A DNA stretch of 64,000 bases from AAA164-E04 sp964342825 (GTDB lineage: Bacteria > Verrucomicrobiota > Verrucomicrobiia > Limisphaerales > AAA164-E04): positions 1 through 64,000 of the forward strand of contig CAYFHO010000013.1 in the NCBI GenBank assembly GCA_964342825.1, read 5' to 3'. The notes under the pieces were generated by a model that did no database searches, was not told the DNA's origin, and was given only the letters and a program-made list of their open reading frames with translations. The position numbers and the translations under genes were made by a program. Of this stretch, positions 49,307 through 58,337 are shown piece after piece; positions within the stretch are counted from its first letter, which is position 1, and each line of letters begins with the position of its first letter.

Positions 49307-50845
49307 ATGGTAAAAGTTTTGGAATCCTTGCTTTCGGTGCTGCCCTATGAAGAAATTCATGGCCGTTCGGTTGGAGCGATCAATCGTATCACCCAGAATT
49401 CAAAAACCGTCCTGCCCGGATCGCTTTTCATTGCGCTCTCAGGTACCCGGCATGATGGGAATGATTTTATTCTGTCAGCTCTGGAAAAGGGGGCGGCGGC
49501 CATCGTCGTTGACCGAGAAGAATCCATCATCCAGAGTTGGACAGATAAAGTTCCTTTCATTCTGGTGGAAGACGCCCGCAGCGCCATGTCGTCCATTGCC
49601 GCTTGGTTCTATGATTATCCTGCCCGCAAACTGGACATGATTGGAATCACGGGCACCAACGGCAAAACTTCGGTTGCTTTTATGACCAGCCATTTGCTTC
49701 GGTCGATGGGTAAGGAAGTTGGCATGATTGGAACCGTTCGGTATGAGATTGGCTCGCGCCAGATCCCTGCGCAACGCACCACACCAGACGCAATCGAATT
49801 ACAGCGATTGTTGCATGAAATGGTTCAGGCCGGATGCTCCGTCTGCGTCATGGAGGTCAGTTCCCATGCCATCGACCAAAAAAGGGTTTCAGGTATTCCC
49901 TTCCGTGTCATGGTGTTCACCAATCTCACACGAGATCACCTTGATTATCACCAGGATCTTGAAACCTACTTCAAGACAAAGCAGATGCTGCTCGATGGGA
50001 CCGTAGGTGCAGCATCCTCCGCACTGAGAATAGTTAATGTCGACGATGCGCACGGGAGAAGACTTCAAGGGGTGTTGCAGGGCCGCCGAATCCGGACTTT
50101 CGGCCAGGAACCAGCCTTTCATCCCGACTTGCTGGCCAGGGACGTTGATCTGGCTTCAGGTTACACGCGTTTTTTGCTTCACGGAAAATCTGCAGAACCT
50201 GTGACTTGTCTGGTGCCATTGATTGGACGTCATAATGTGTCAAACATTCTGGCATCTGCTGCAATTGCCTTCGAACTTGGGATGGAGCCGGAAGATTTCA
50301 AGCAAGCTTTGTCCACCATGCCTCCTGTGCCAGGTCGCCTGGAACCCGTTCATTGTGGGCAACCCTTCTCATTGTTTATTGATTATGCTCATACCGAGGA
50401 TGCCCTTTATCATGTCCTGACGACCATGAAACCTCTGGCAAAGCACCGACTTCATTGTGTTTTTGGATGTGGTGGAAGCCGTGATTCGGGCAAGCGATTC
50501 AAGATGGGAGTTGTTGCTGCCCAATGGGCAGATCTCACTTGGATCACCAGTGACAATCCCCGAAAAGAAGCTCCGGAATCCATTGCCCAGGATGTTGAGG
50601 CTGGTTACCTGTCGGTTCGGTCAGAAGGCGTCAGAGTTCTGGTAGATCGGAGGGAAGCCATAGAAACGGCATTGCGTGAGGCTCAACCCGGAGACGTGGT
50701 TCTAATTGCCGGCAAAGGACATGAAACCTATCAGGAATTTGCTGACACGGTCGTTCCTTTTGATGACAAAGCAACTGCCATAGAGGCATTGTCTGCCATG
50801 GGTTATGAGGCTTTGGAGGCGATTGAAGAGAGGAGGGCAAGCTGA
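49307..50845 (+). CDS. murE: UDP-MurNAc-tripeptide synthetase
   Basis: The 512-residue Mur ligase adds the third amino acid to UDP-MurNAc-L-Ala-D-Glu. The ATP-binding loop ITGTNGKTSVAF and the Mur ligase central-domain motif VMEVSSHAIDQKRV are present. The motif ITSDNPRKEAPE carries DNPR, which in MurE indicates meso-diaminopimelate as the substrate. Length and order fit the family. It begins 13 bp after ftsI and its stop codon lies 1 bp before the murF start. Confidence 0.96.
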   Translation: MVKVLESLLSVLPYEEIHGRSVGAINRITQNSKTVLPGSLFIALSGTRHDGNDFILSALEKGAAAIVVDREESIIQSWTDKVPFILVEDARSAMSSIAAWFYDYPARKLDMIGITGTNGKTSVAFMTSHLLRSMGKEVGMIGTVRYEIGSRQIPAQRTTPDAIELQRLLHEMVQAGCSVCVMEVSSHAIDQKRVSGIPFRVMVFTNLTRDHLDYHQDLETYFKTKQMLLDGTVGAASSALRIVNVDDAHGRRLQGVLQGRRIRTFGQEPAFHPDLLARDVDLASGYTRFLLHGKSAEPVTCLVPLIGRHNVSNILASAAIAFELGMEPEDFKQALSTMPPVPGRLEPVHCGQPFSLFIDYAHTEDALYHVLTTMKPLAKHRLHCVFGCGGSRDSGKRFKMGVVAAQWADLTWITSDNPRKEAPESIAQDVEAGYLSVRSEGVRVLVDRREAIETALREAQPGDVVLIAGKGHETYQEFADTVVPFDDKATAIEALSAMGYEALEAIEERRAS

Positions 50846-50846
50846 A

Positions 50847-52343
50847 ATGCGAATGATTAAATTAGGGGAAATTGCCCAAGCTTGTGGAGGCGATTTGTTT
50901 TTCGCAAATCAGGATCAGTCCATTCAAGGAATTTCAACGGACTCAAGAGCTGTCCAACCTGGTGAGCTTTTTATCGCTTTAAAAGGAGATCGTTTTGATG
51001 CACACCAGTTCATGACACCGGAAATGGTTTCCCGCTTGTCAGGAGCATTGGTCACCCGAAATGCTTTGCCAAGTGGGTTGCCGAAATTTCCATTGATCGA
51101 TGTTCCTGATGTAAGAAAGGCCATGGGGCAACTGGCGCATTGGTATCGAACTCAATTCCAGATTCCCGTCATCGGCATTACAGGGTCCAATGGAAAGACA
51201 TCCACCAAGGCGCTGCTGAAGGGAGCCATGTCCCAAGGTGGGGAGGTGTTATCCAGTCCCGCCAGTTTTAATAACGACGTCGGGGTTCCATTGACGCTTT
51301 TAGATTTGTCGGATGAACACCAGGCTGCCATTTTGGAAATAGGAACCAATCACCCCGGAGAGATTGCACATTTGTCCTCCATGGTTCAGCCCACTCATGC
51401 CATCATTACATCAGTGGGAGGAAGCCACATCGGTAACTTTGGATCTGTGGAAGCCATCGCTCAGGAAAAGGGATGTTTAGCTGAAGCACTACCGGAAAAT
51501 GGGGTTTTATTCCTGAATTCGGACTCGCCCTGGTTTTCTCATTTGGCGAAGCGAACGGCTGCTCGATTGATCACCGTTGGGTTTTCGGAAAGTTCCGATT
51601 GGCGTCTCTCCAAATTGAGTACCTCGCAGCAATCCACCCAGTGTCAAATCTCCAACGATGAACTGGGAATACAATCTACTTTTATCATACCCGTTTCTGG
51701 TCGACATCAGGCTGTCAATGCAGGATTGGCTTTTGCCATGGCCATTGAGCTGGGACTCTCACCTGAGCAGGTAACGGAAGGATTGTCCAAGGTGAAGATG
51801 CCCGGTATGCGCATGGAAGTGTTCCAAACAAAAGTGGCCACCTTTTGGAATGATGCCTACAACGCCAACGAAGATTCAGTTTTAGCTTCCATGGAAACTT
51901 TTTGCGGGGTTGCTGGTAAGAAATCTCGAACCGTCATGGTCCTGGGGCAGTTAAATGAATTGGGGGATCATGCTTCCGCTGTTTATCAACGGCTGGCTGA
52001 CAAAGCGGTGAATCTGGGAATTGATTTATTGGTGGGTGTCGGTGAAGGCCCTGACGCATGGGTAGATTCGGCCAAATCAAAAGGTCACTCCAATGCTCTG
52101 AATTTTGCATCAAATCAAGATGCATTTAATGAACTGCGATCGATCATCTCTCATGGAGATCAGATCCTCTTCAAAGCATCTCGAGGTGCAAAATTGGAGG
52201 GATTGGTTGAACAATTACGGAGCGCTTTCGAAAACCCGGAACCAAAAGAAGACGGGCATTCAGTTGACGAAGAGAACTTTTCCAACGGTTCCACAAAGTC
52301 TTCGCCCTCTTTCACCGCGTGCTTGGGGGGGATGTTCCTGTGA
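50847..52343 (+). CDS. murF: UDP-MurNAc-tripeptide--D-Ala-D-Ala ligase
   Basis: A 498-residue ligase adds D-Ala-D-Ala to complete the pentapeptide precursor. The ATP loop is ITGSNGKTSTKALLKG, and other features are SPASFNNDVGVPLTLL and WNDAYNANEDSVLASM. An AGGAGG at 50831-50836 lies 10 nt before ATG 50847, which decides this start over an earlier in-frame codon at 50805 inside murE. The stop overlaps the mraY start as GTGA. Confidence 0.95.
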   Translation: MRMIKLGEIAQACGGDLFFANQDQSIQGISTDSRAVQPGELFIALKGDRFDAHQFMTPEMVSRLSGALVTRNALPSGLPKFPLIDVPDVRKAMGQLAHWYRTQFQIPVIGITGSNGKTSTKALLKGAMSQGGEVLSSPASFNNDVGVPLTLLDLSDEHQAAILEIGTNHPGEIAHLSSMVQPTHAIITSVGGSHIGNFGSVEAIAQEKGCLAEALPENGVLFLNSDSPWFSHLAKRTAARLITVGFSESSDWRLSKLSTSQQSTQCQISNDELGIQSTFIIPVSGRHQAVNAGLAFAMAIELGLSPEQVTEGLSKVKMPGMRMEVFQTKVATFWNDAYNANEDSVLASMETFCGVAGKKSRTVMVLGQLNELGDHASAVYQRLADKAVNLGIDLLVGVGEGPDAWVDSAKSKGHSNALNFASNQDAFNELRSIISHGDQILFKASRGAKLEGLVEQLRSAFENPEPKEDGHSVDEENFSNGSTKSSPSFTACLGGMFL

Positions 52344-53485
52344 TTTATTATCTCCATCAATATATCCTGGAATGGGCTGCAGGAACCGCCTGGGAAGACA
52401 CGCTGTCTCCCTTGCGCGTTTTTCGATATATATCTGTCCGTAGTATTGGAGCTGCGATCACAGCCCTGGTGTTTAGCTGGGTATTCGGCCCCATGGTGAT
52501 TCGATGGCTGAAGGATTTGAAGTTTCGTCAATATTACGCAGACAAATCCGAACAGGCTGGAGGAACCGTCAGAGTCACCGACAAGCGTGGAACACCTACG
52601 ATGGGTGGAGTTCTCATTGTGCTTTCTATGGATCTGGCAGTGATTTTATGGGCTCAATTAAATGCGCTCATTTTGTTATGCCTGCTATCCCTGATCGTTT
52701 TGTCTGCTTTGGGATTTTACGACGATTACCTCAAAGTGACCAAGCAAGACGGAGAAGGTGTAAAATCCAAAGTCAAACTTTGGGTCCAATTGATTTTGGG
52801 TTGTTCGGTTGCCGGTTACCTTTGGCTGGTTCCTGCGACCCGACCCTTGGTGGAGGATATCATGGTTCCATTTTTCAAAACTCCCATTCTTGAAGGTGCG
52901 GCATTGATCGGTTTCGGTTTGACGCTGACCGCCATCATGGGCAGCTCGAATGCGGTGAATCTGACGGATGGCTTAGACGGCCTGGCCATTGGCTGCACCA
53001 TTATTGTGACCAGCGTGTTTGTTGCCCTAACCTACATTGCTGGCAACATCAAATGGGCAACCTATCTGCAGGTCCCATACGTTGCCGGGGCCTCAGAGTT
53101 AACCGTGTTTTGCGCAGCCATGTTGGGGGCATCCGTCGGATTTCTCTGGTACAATTGTCACCCTGCACAGGTGTTCATGGGGGATACCGGCTCTCTGGCT
53201 CTTGGAGGCGCTTTGGGGATCATGGCCGTTTTGATCCATCAACCACTGATCCTGGTTATTGCCGGTGGAGTTTTTGTGGCTGAGGCTCTGTCCGTGATGC
53301 TGCAGGTCAGTTACTTTAAATATCATAAAAGACGAACCGGGGTTGGGAAGCGCATCTTTCTGCGTGCTCCCATCCACCATCATTTCGAACAATTGGGATG
53401 GAAAGAGACACAAGTGGTGACCCGGTTCTATATTTTGACAGGTTTGTTCGCGAGTCTGGCCCTATTAACTCTCAAAATTCGCTGA
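52340..53485 (+). CDS. mraY: Phospho-MurNAc-pentapeptide translocase
   Basis: A 381-residue membrane enzyme that transfers phospho-MurNAc-pentapeptide to undecaprenyl phosphate, giving lipid I. Family motifs include KRGTPTMGGVLIV, FYDDYLKVTKQ, SNAVNLTDGLDGLAIG, VFMGDTGSLALGGALG and the C-terminal RAPIHHHFEQLGW. GTG 52340 overlaps the murF stop codon (GTGA) and sits just after a G-rich stretch; a further GTG at 52319 would lengthen the protein by seven residues. Confidence 0.96.
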   Translation: MIYYLHQYILEWAAGTAWEDTLSPLRVFRYISVRSIGAAITALVFSWVFGPMVIRWLKDLKFRQYYADKSEQAGGTVRVTDKRGTPTMGGVLIVLSMDLAVILWAQLNALILLCLLSLIVLSALGFYDDYLKVTKQDGEGVKSKVKLWVQLILGCSVAGYLWLVPATRPLVEDIMVPFFKTPILEGAALIGFGLTLTAIMGSSNAVNLTDGLDGLAIGCTIIVTSVFVALTYIAGNIKWATYLQVPYVAGASELTVFCAAMLGASVGFLWYNCHPAQVFMGDTGSLALGGALGIMAVLIHQPLILVIAGGVFVAEALSVMLQVSYFKYHKRRTGVGKRIFLRAPIHHHFEQLGWKETQVVTRFYILTGLFASLALLTLKIR

Positions 53486-53511
53486 ACTTCCCTTATTGAA
53501 AATCGCAAAAC

Positions 53512-54960
53512 ATGGCTGACTGGAAAAATAAAAAAATATTGGTCGTTGGACTTGGGAAAAGTGGAATTGCCGCCGTGGATTTCCTCGTTTCGCAAAAAGC
53601 CAAGGTATGGGCTTTGGATTCGAATTCGAATGCCCATGTCAAAAAGATGGCCGAGGTTTTGAAAGCAAAAGGGGTAGAGGTCATTGTAGGGAAAGAAGAT
53701 CTTCCAACAGAGGCTTTTGAATTGGCCGTGCTGAGTCCTGGTGTCCCTATGAACGCTGCAATCACTCTCGAGCTCAGGAAACGAAATATTCCGTGTATTG
53801 GAGAATTGGAGTTAGGGTATCAGGCTGCCGATTGTCTGAATATTGGAATCACAGGGACCAATGGAAAGACCACCACCACCCAACTTGTCAGTAAGGTTCT
53901 TGAATCAGGTCAACGCAATACGGCAGTAGCAGGAAACATCGGATTACCCCTTTGTTCCATTTTGGATCAAACAAGGTCTTTGGATTTTCTGACCCTTGAG
54001 GTGAGCTCGTATCAACTGGAAACCACTCAGTTTTACAGGCCCTCCATCGGAATACTCTTAAATCTTGCTCCGGATCATCAGGATCGACACGGGTCTTTCG
54101 ACGAATATTGCAGGATCAAAGCTCGCTTATTTCAAAATCAGCAACCTCACGACTGGGGAATTATCCAGAGTGAAGCCATGGCTAAACTGCGCAGCCTGGG
54201 GGTACGTATGCCGGGCAAACTGATCACATTCAGTGCTGAGAATCGTCGTGCTGATGTTTTTTTGGATCGAGGGCTTTTGATCAGTCGCGTTGAAGGTTGG
54301 TCCGGACCTTTATTGAATATGGCCGATTGTGAGCTGTCCGGTCCTCACAATGCCGAAAACATCATGGCGGCACTTCTGGTCGGACGCGTCTTGCGCATTC
54401 CACTAGATGCCATGAAGCAGGCCATCCAAACATTTAAGGTTCCAGCTCATCGAGGAGAGATGGTGCGCGAAGTAAATGGGGTCAAATATATCAACGATTC
54501 AAAGGCCACCAATCCTCATGCAACAGCCCAGGCATTGCGGGCGTTACCCTCAGCCAAGGCAGGGGAGCCCAATGTATGGCTGATTGCTGGTGGAGAGGAT
54601 AAGGGATTGCAGCATCATGATCTCGGCCCCTTGATCTCTCAAAAAGTTAAGGGTGCCATTTTGATAGGCAAATCACGGGAGAGGATGAGAGCTGCATGGA
54701 GTTTATTTGCGCCTTGTCAGCTTTGCGATGACTTGGTAGAAGCTGTGGGTGTAGCAGCGAGTAAAGCCTTACCCTCAGACGTCGTATTATTATCACCCGC
54801 TTGTGCCAGTTTGGACATGTTCAAAAATTTTGAACACCGGGGAGAAGTGTTCCGGAAAGCCGTGTCCCAACTTGAAGCCCGAGAAAGCTCTTCGGGAGCC
54901 ATGAGTCAGGCTGACGATGTCGTTCCCAGTAATACTGAAAATGCCCAAACGGACCATTGA
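53512..54960 (+). CDS. murD: UDP-MurNAc-L-Ala--D-glutamate ligase
   Basis: A 482-residue ligase. The N-terminus has a Rossmann-like KILVVGLGKSGIAAVDFL, the ATP loop is ITGTNGKTTTTQLV, and KYINDSKATNPHATAQAL and VLLSPACASLDMFKNFEHRG are typical MurD sequences. It adds D-glutamate to UDP-MurNAc-L-alanine. The C-terminal tail of about 25 residues beyond the core is rich in serine and acidic residues. Confidence 0.96.
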   Translation: MADWKNKKILVVGLGKSGIAAVDFLVSQKAKVWALDSNSNAHVKKMAEVLKAKGVEVIVGKEDLPTEAFELAVLSPGVPMNAAITLELRKRNIPCIGELELGYQAADCLNIGITGTNGKTTTTQLVSKVLESGQRNTAVAGNIGLPLCSILDQTRSLDFLTLEVSSYQLETTQFYRPSIGILLNLAPDHQDRHGSFDEYCRIKARLFQNQQPHDWGIIQSEAMAKLRSLGVRMPGKLITFSAENRRADVFLDRGLLISRVEGWSGPLLNMADCELSGPHNAENIMAALLVGRVLRIPLDAMKQAIQTFKVPAHRGEMVREVNGVKYINDSKATNPHATAQALRALPSAKAGEPNVWLIAGGEDKGLQHHDLGPLISQKVKGAILIGKSRERMRAAWSLFAPCQLCDDLVEAVGVAASKALPSDVVLLSPACASLDMFKNFEHRGEVFRKAVSQLEARESSSGAMSQADDVVPSNTENAQTDH

Positions 54961-55050
54961 TGGCCCGTGATCTGTTGACCATTGGTATGGATAAAACCAA
55001 ATACGAATTTTTTAAGAATTATACTCAAAATGTGATAAATTAAAGTTCCC

Positions 55051-55932
55051 ATGAAAGACCACAGTCCGCTCATTCCATCCGGCTCCCCTTTGGAGCAATT
55101 GCAGCACCGAAAAACCAAGGTGCTATCCACTGTCTTTGTCATCGTCGCCGCCCATGTTCTCCCCATTACGGGGCTCCTGCTCATGCAGGGGTGTAAACCC
55201 GATGCAGACTCTGTAGCATCTAATAGTGAAGGGGAAAATCCGACTCAACCTCTCGGAACGGAAAAGAGCAATGATGTCAGTCCCAGTGACGAAAAGGAAC
55301 TTTATGGGGAATTTGTCAGTAATCATGATGCATTGAGCATGCCCATTGACAAGTCCGGCAACATTGGGGAACCGATCAAGCAGGACCCAGCCAGTGTGGT
55401 TGCTCCCAGTGCATCCAACGAATTGGATTCCGAAATTCCTGACAATTGGGTGATCAAGGACCAAACCGGTCAACCTGTAGAGGGTGAAAATGCTCCTATC
55501 TCGGAGAATCCTATCAACACAATTGATACTGCCAAAATTCAAACTCCACCCGCTAAAACCGGTTTGGTGGAGCATGAGGTACAGCCCGGTGACGTATTGT
55601 CTCGAATCGCCAGAAAATACCAGACAACTCTGAAAGATCTTCTTGAAGCCAATCCTGGTGTCGATCCCAGAAGATTAAGGGTGGGATATAAATTGGTTGT
55701 TCCAAGTGGCACGGCACTTCTTGCCAAAAAAGCGGATACACCCAAATCAAAACCTGTTGCCACGAGCGGTAAAACCTATGTGGTGAAAGCGGGTGATTCT
55801 CTCAGTGCAATAGCAAGGGCTCATGGGGTGACCTTAAACAATCTCCGGAACGCAAATAACATTCGTACACACATCATTCACCCGGGGCAGAAATTGCAGA
55901 TTCCAATCAAGAATGTTGCCTCTGGAAAGTAG
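55051..55932 (+). CDS. LysM lipoprotein in the division cluster
   Basis: A 293-residue exported protein. A hydrophobic segment (VFVIVAAHVLPITGLLLMQGCKP) ends in a possible lipobox cysteine. A long acidic, serine- and proline-rich linker follows, then two LysM domains at about residues 175-220 (VEHEVQPGDVLSRIARKY) and 245-290 (TYVVKAGDSLSAIARAHG). LysM domains bind peptidoglycan. The place between murD and ftsW is the same as nlpD in Chlamydia, but no M23 peptidase domain is present here. It may anchor division factors to the wall. Confidence 0.8.
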   Translation: MKDHSPLIPSGSPLEQLQHRKTKVLSTVFVIVAAHVLPITGLLLMQGCKPDADSVASNSEGENPTQPLGTEKSNDVSPSDEKELYGEFVSNHDALSMPIDKSGNIGEPIKQDPASVVAPSASNELDSEIPDNWVIKDQTGQPVEGENAPISENPINTIDTAKIQTPPAKTGLVEHEVQPGDVLSRIARKYQTTLKDLLEANPGVDPRRLRVGYKLVVPSGTALLAKKADTPKSKPVATSGKTYVVKAGDSLSAIARAHGVTLNNLRNANNIRTHIIHPGQKLQIPIKNVASGK

Positions 55933-55971
55933 GATGTTTTTGGAATCTTTGGTCATGATGGCTTGGGACTC

Positions 55972-57123
55972 ATGAGTGAATTCGATGCAAAGAGTTACAG
56001 TGTCAAGCAGGCTGCCTACCTGCTGATTCTTTGTGTCGCTCTCCTGCTGACTTTTGGTTCCGTCATGCTGTACAGTGCCAGCATGCACAATGAAGGCCCC
56101 TACCTTCTACTTAAACATGTAGTATGGGTGGTCCTGGGATTTGGTGGGGCACTTTTCCTGGCTTGGAAAGATTATTCATGGGTCAAACGCCATGCTCCCT
56201 GGATTTTTACGGTAGCCGTCATACTTCTGGCACTTATTTTTGTTTTTGGTTCTGTTCGAAATCATGCCCGAAGATGGTTTGTCTTCAGGGATATGGTTAG
56301 TTTTCAGCCATCTGAGTTGGCCAAGATAGCCACCATTGTTTTTCTTGCATGGTATGGTGAAAAATACGCGGATAAAATGAAATCCTGGTCTTTTGGGTTC
56401 CTTTATCCGCTGGTTCCAATTGGAATCATGCTCTATCTGATCTTCATAGAACCTGATCGAGGAACGACCATTCTCATAGGTTCACTGACGGCAGTTATTC
56501 TATTACTCGCAGGCTCCAGGTGGTCAGGTTTCCTTTTGTTGGTTGTGATTGGGGTTGCAGGCTTAGCCTTTATTTTTGCAACACAGGAGACCCCGGGAAA
56601 TCGCCTTATGGCCTGGTTGGATCCCGAGAAATACAAACAGGGGCATGCTTATCAAATCTGGCAATCGCTGCTGGCTTTTGGTTCGGGAGGACTTGATGGA
56701 TTGGGTTTGGGTAATGGACGTTTAAAGATCAATTACTTACCGGAGCAGCAGACTGATTTTATTTTCGCCGTGATCGGAGAGGAAATGGGGATGTTTATTT
56801 CGATTGCGGTCATCGCTGTTTTCGTTGTTTTGGTGATCTGTGGTTTGTTTATAGCTTGGAATGCCAGAGATCGATTTGGATTTTTAACAGCTGCCGGAAT
56901 TACTTTTTTAATCGGGATGCAGGCCGTGATCAATATGGCGGTCGTGACGAATACACTTCCCAATAAAGGACTTTCACTTCCTTTCATCAGTTATGGAGGG
57001 TCTAATCTTTTGTTCATGATGGCAGGCGTTGGGCTGTTGATCAGTATTGCCAATCATTCCGTTCAGTCGATGGGGCAAAAGGGTCCGGCGCCAGTTGAGT
57101 CCCAGGATTTGCTCCGCGCATGA
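55972..57123 (+). CDS. ftsW: Septal peptidoglycan glycosyltransferase FtsW
   Basis: A 383-residue SEDS family membrane protein with about ten hydrophobic segments. Signatures include GSVMLYSASMHNEGP, FQPSELAKIATIVFLAWY, FIEPDRGTTILIGSLTA and LPFISYGGSNLLFMMAGVGL. It polymerises lipid II together with FtsI. ATG 55972 gives a normal N-terminus, whereas a TTG three codons earlier is possible. The stop codon overlaps murG (ATGA). Confidence 0.96.
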   Translation: MSEFDAKSYSVKQAAYLLILCVALLLTFGSVMLYSASMHNEGPYLLLKHVVWVVLGFGGALFLAWKDYSWVKRHAPWIFTVAVILLALIFVFGSVRNHARRWFVFRDMVSFQPSELAKIATIVFLAWYGEKYADKMKSWSFGFLYPLVPIGIMLYLIFIEPDRGTTILIGSLTAVILLLAGSRWSGFLLLVVIGVAGLAFIFATQETPGNRLMAWLDPEKYKQGHAYQIWQSLLAFGSGGLDGLGLGNGRLKINYLPEQQTDFIFAVIGEEMGMFISIAVIAVFVVLVICGLFIAWNARDRFGFLTAAGITFLIGMQAVINMAVVTNTLPNKGLSLPFISYGGSNLLFMMAGVGLLISIANHSVQSMGQKGPAPVESQDLLRA

Positions 57124-58337
57124 AATTCAAATTAAAACCACAGCCCAATCCTTTGAAAGTTGCCATCGCGTGCGGTGGTACTGGGGGACATTTGTTCCCA
57201 GGTGTGGCGATTGCAGATGCGCTTCGAGATAAGGGGCATCAAGCCATTTTGGTTCTTTCGGACAAAAGGGTAGACCGCGAAGCATCGGCAAGGATTGATC
57301 ATCCATCCATCGTTTTACCTTCAGCCGCATGGCAGCGGGGAACGAGACTCAGGTTTGCGGGTCGATTGGTGAAGGGCCTGGTAGCCTGTCGCTCTGCTTT
57401 AAACGTTCACCAACCAGATGCAGTCTTGGCAATGGGAGGATTTACCAGTCTTGCGCCGGTTTTGATCGCTCGGCTCCAGAATCGACGTGTATTTTTACAT
57501 GAAAGTAATACCGTCGCAGGTCGCGCCATCCGCCAGTTATCCAGATGGGCCGATGAAGTTTTCCTGGGTTTTGATTGTGCCAGAGACTCTGTTTCCAGAC
57601 TCGAGTGTCAGGTGACAGGAACTCCTGTCAGGGAATCTCTGAGGCTCTTGAATCGAGAACATTGTTGTCGAGAACTCGGATTTGATCCCAAACATCCCGT
57701 CCTTTTGGTAACGGGGGGCAGTCAAGGAGCATTGGGAATCAACCGCCTTGTCATCAACAGTCAGCCTTCTCTTAAAGAAGCTATCCCCAACATTCAGGTC
57801 CTCCATTTGTGCGGCTTGCACGACAGCGAGGATGACATTCGGGCATCTTATGAGAAGAATGGTATCGTCGCACAAATTCATCCTTTTTTTAATCGTATGG
57901 ACTTGGCTTTAGGTGCGGCCGATGCGGCGTTGGGTAGGTCGGGAGCCTCCTTTATGGCCGAACTTGCTGCTACGCGACTTCCAAGTTTATTGATACCCTT
58001 TCCAAGTTCCGTTGATGGGCATCAATTAAAAAATGCTCACACATTGGAGGGAGCAGGTGCTGCATTTTGCCTGGAAGAATCCGACGCAAATCCAGAGATC
58101 CTGACCTTGAGGATAAAAACTTTGTTGGTTGACCAAAAGAAACGACAAACGATTCAACAAGCTCTGGGTCATTTGGATTTTCCTGATTCCGCAAACCGGA
58201 TTGTATCGCACATCCTGACAAGACTAGGATTGGCTACGGAAGAGGACATGACCACTGAAAAGCAGGGTTCTTTGAAAGACCGAAACTCTGAAGCAGCAGA
58301 ATCGGGAGATTTAAAGAAGGCGTATTCGATATCATGA
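57120..58337 (+). CDS. murG: UDP-GlcNAc:lipid I N-acetylglucosaminyltransferase
   Basis: A 405-residue GT28 enzyme that makes lipid II at the inner membrane. The glycine-rich N-terminal motif CGGTGGHLFPGVAIA is present, along with HESNTVAGRAIR, LLVTGGSQGALGIN and GRSGASFMAELAA. The C-terminus has a hydrophilic tail of about 30 residues not found in the E. coli protein. Both ends overlap neighbouring genes (ATGA). Confidence 0.96.
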   Translation: MKFKLKPQPNPLKVAIACGGTGGHLFPGVAIADALRDKGHQAILVLSDKRVDREASARIDHPSIVLPSAAWQRGTRLRFAGRLVKGLVACRSALNVHQPDAVLAMGGFTSLAPVLIARLQNRRVFLHESNTVAGRAIRQLSRWADEVFLGFDCARDSVSRLECQVTGTPVRESLRLLNREHCCRELGFDPKHPVLLVTGGSQGALGINRLVINSQPSLKEAIPNIQVLHLCGLHDSEDDIRASYEKNGIVAQIHPFFNRMDLALGAADAALGRSGASFMAELAATRLPSLLIPFPSSVDGHQLKNAHTLEGAGAAFCLEESDANPEILTLRIKTLLVDQKKRQTIQQALGHLDFPDSANRIVSHILTRLGLATEEDMTTEKQGSLKDRNSEAAESGDLKKAYSIS

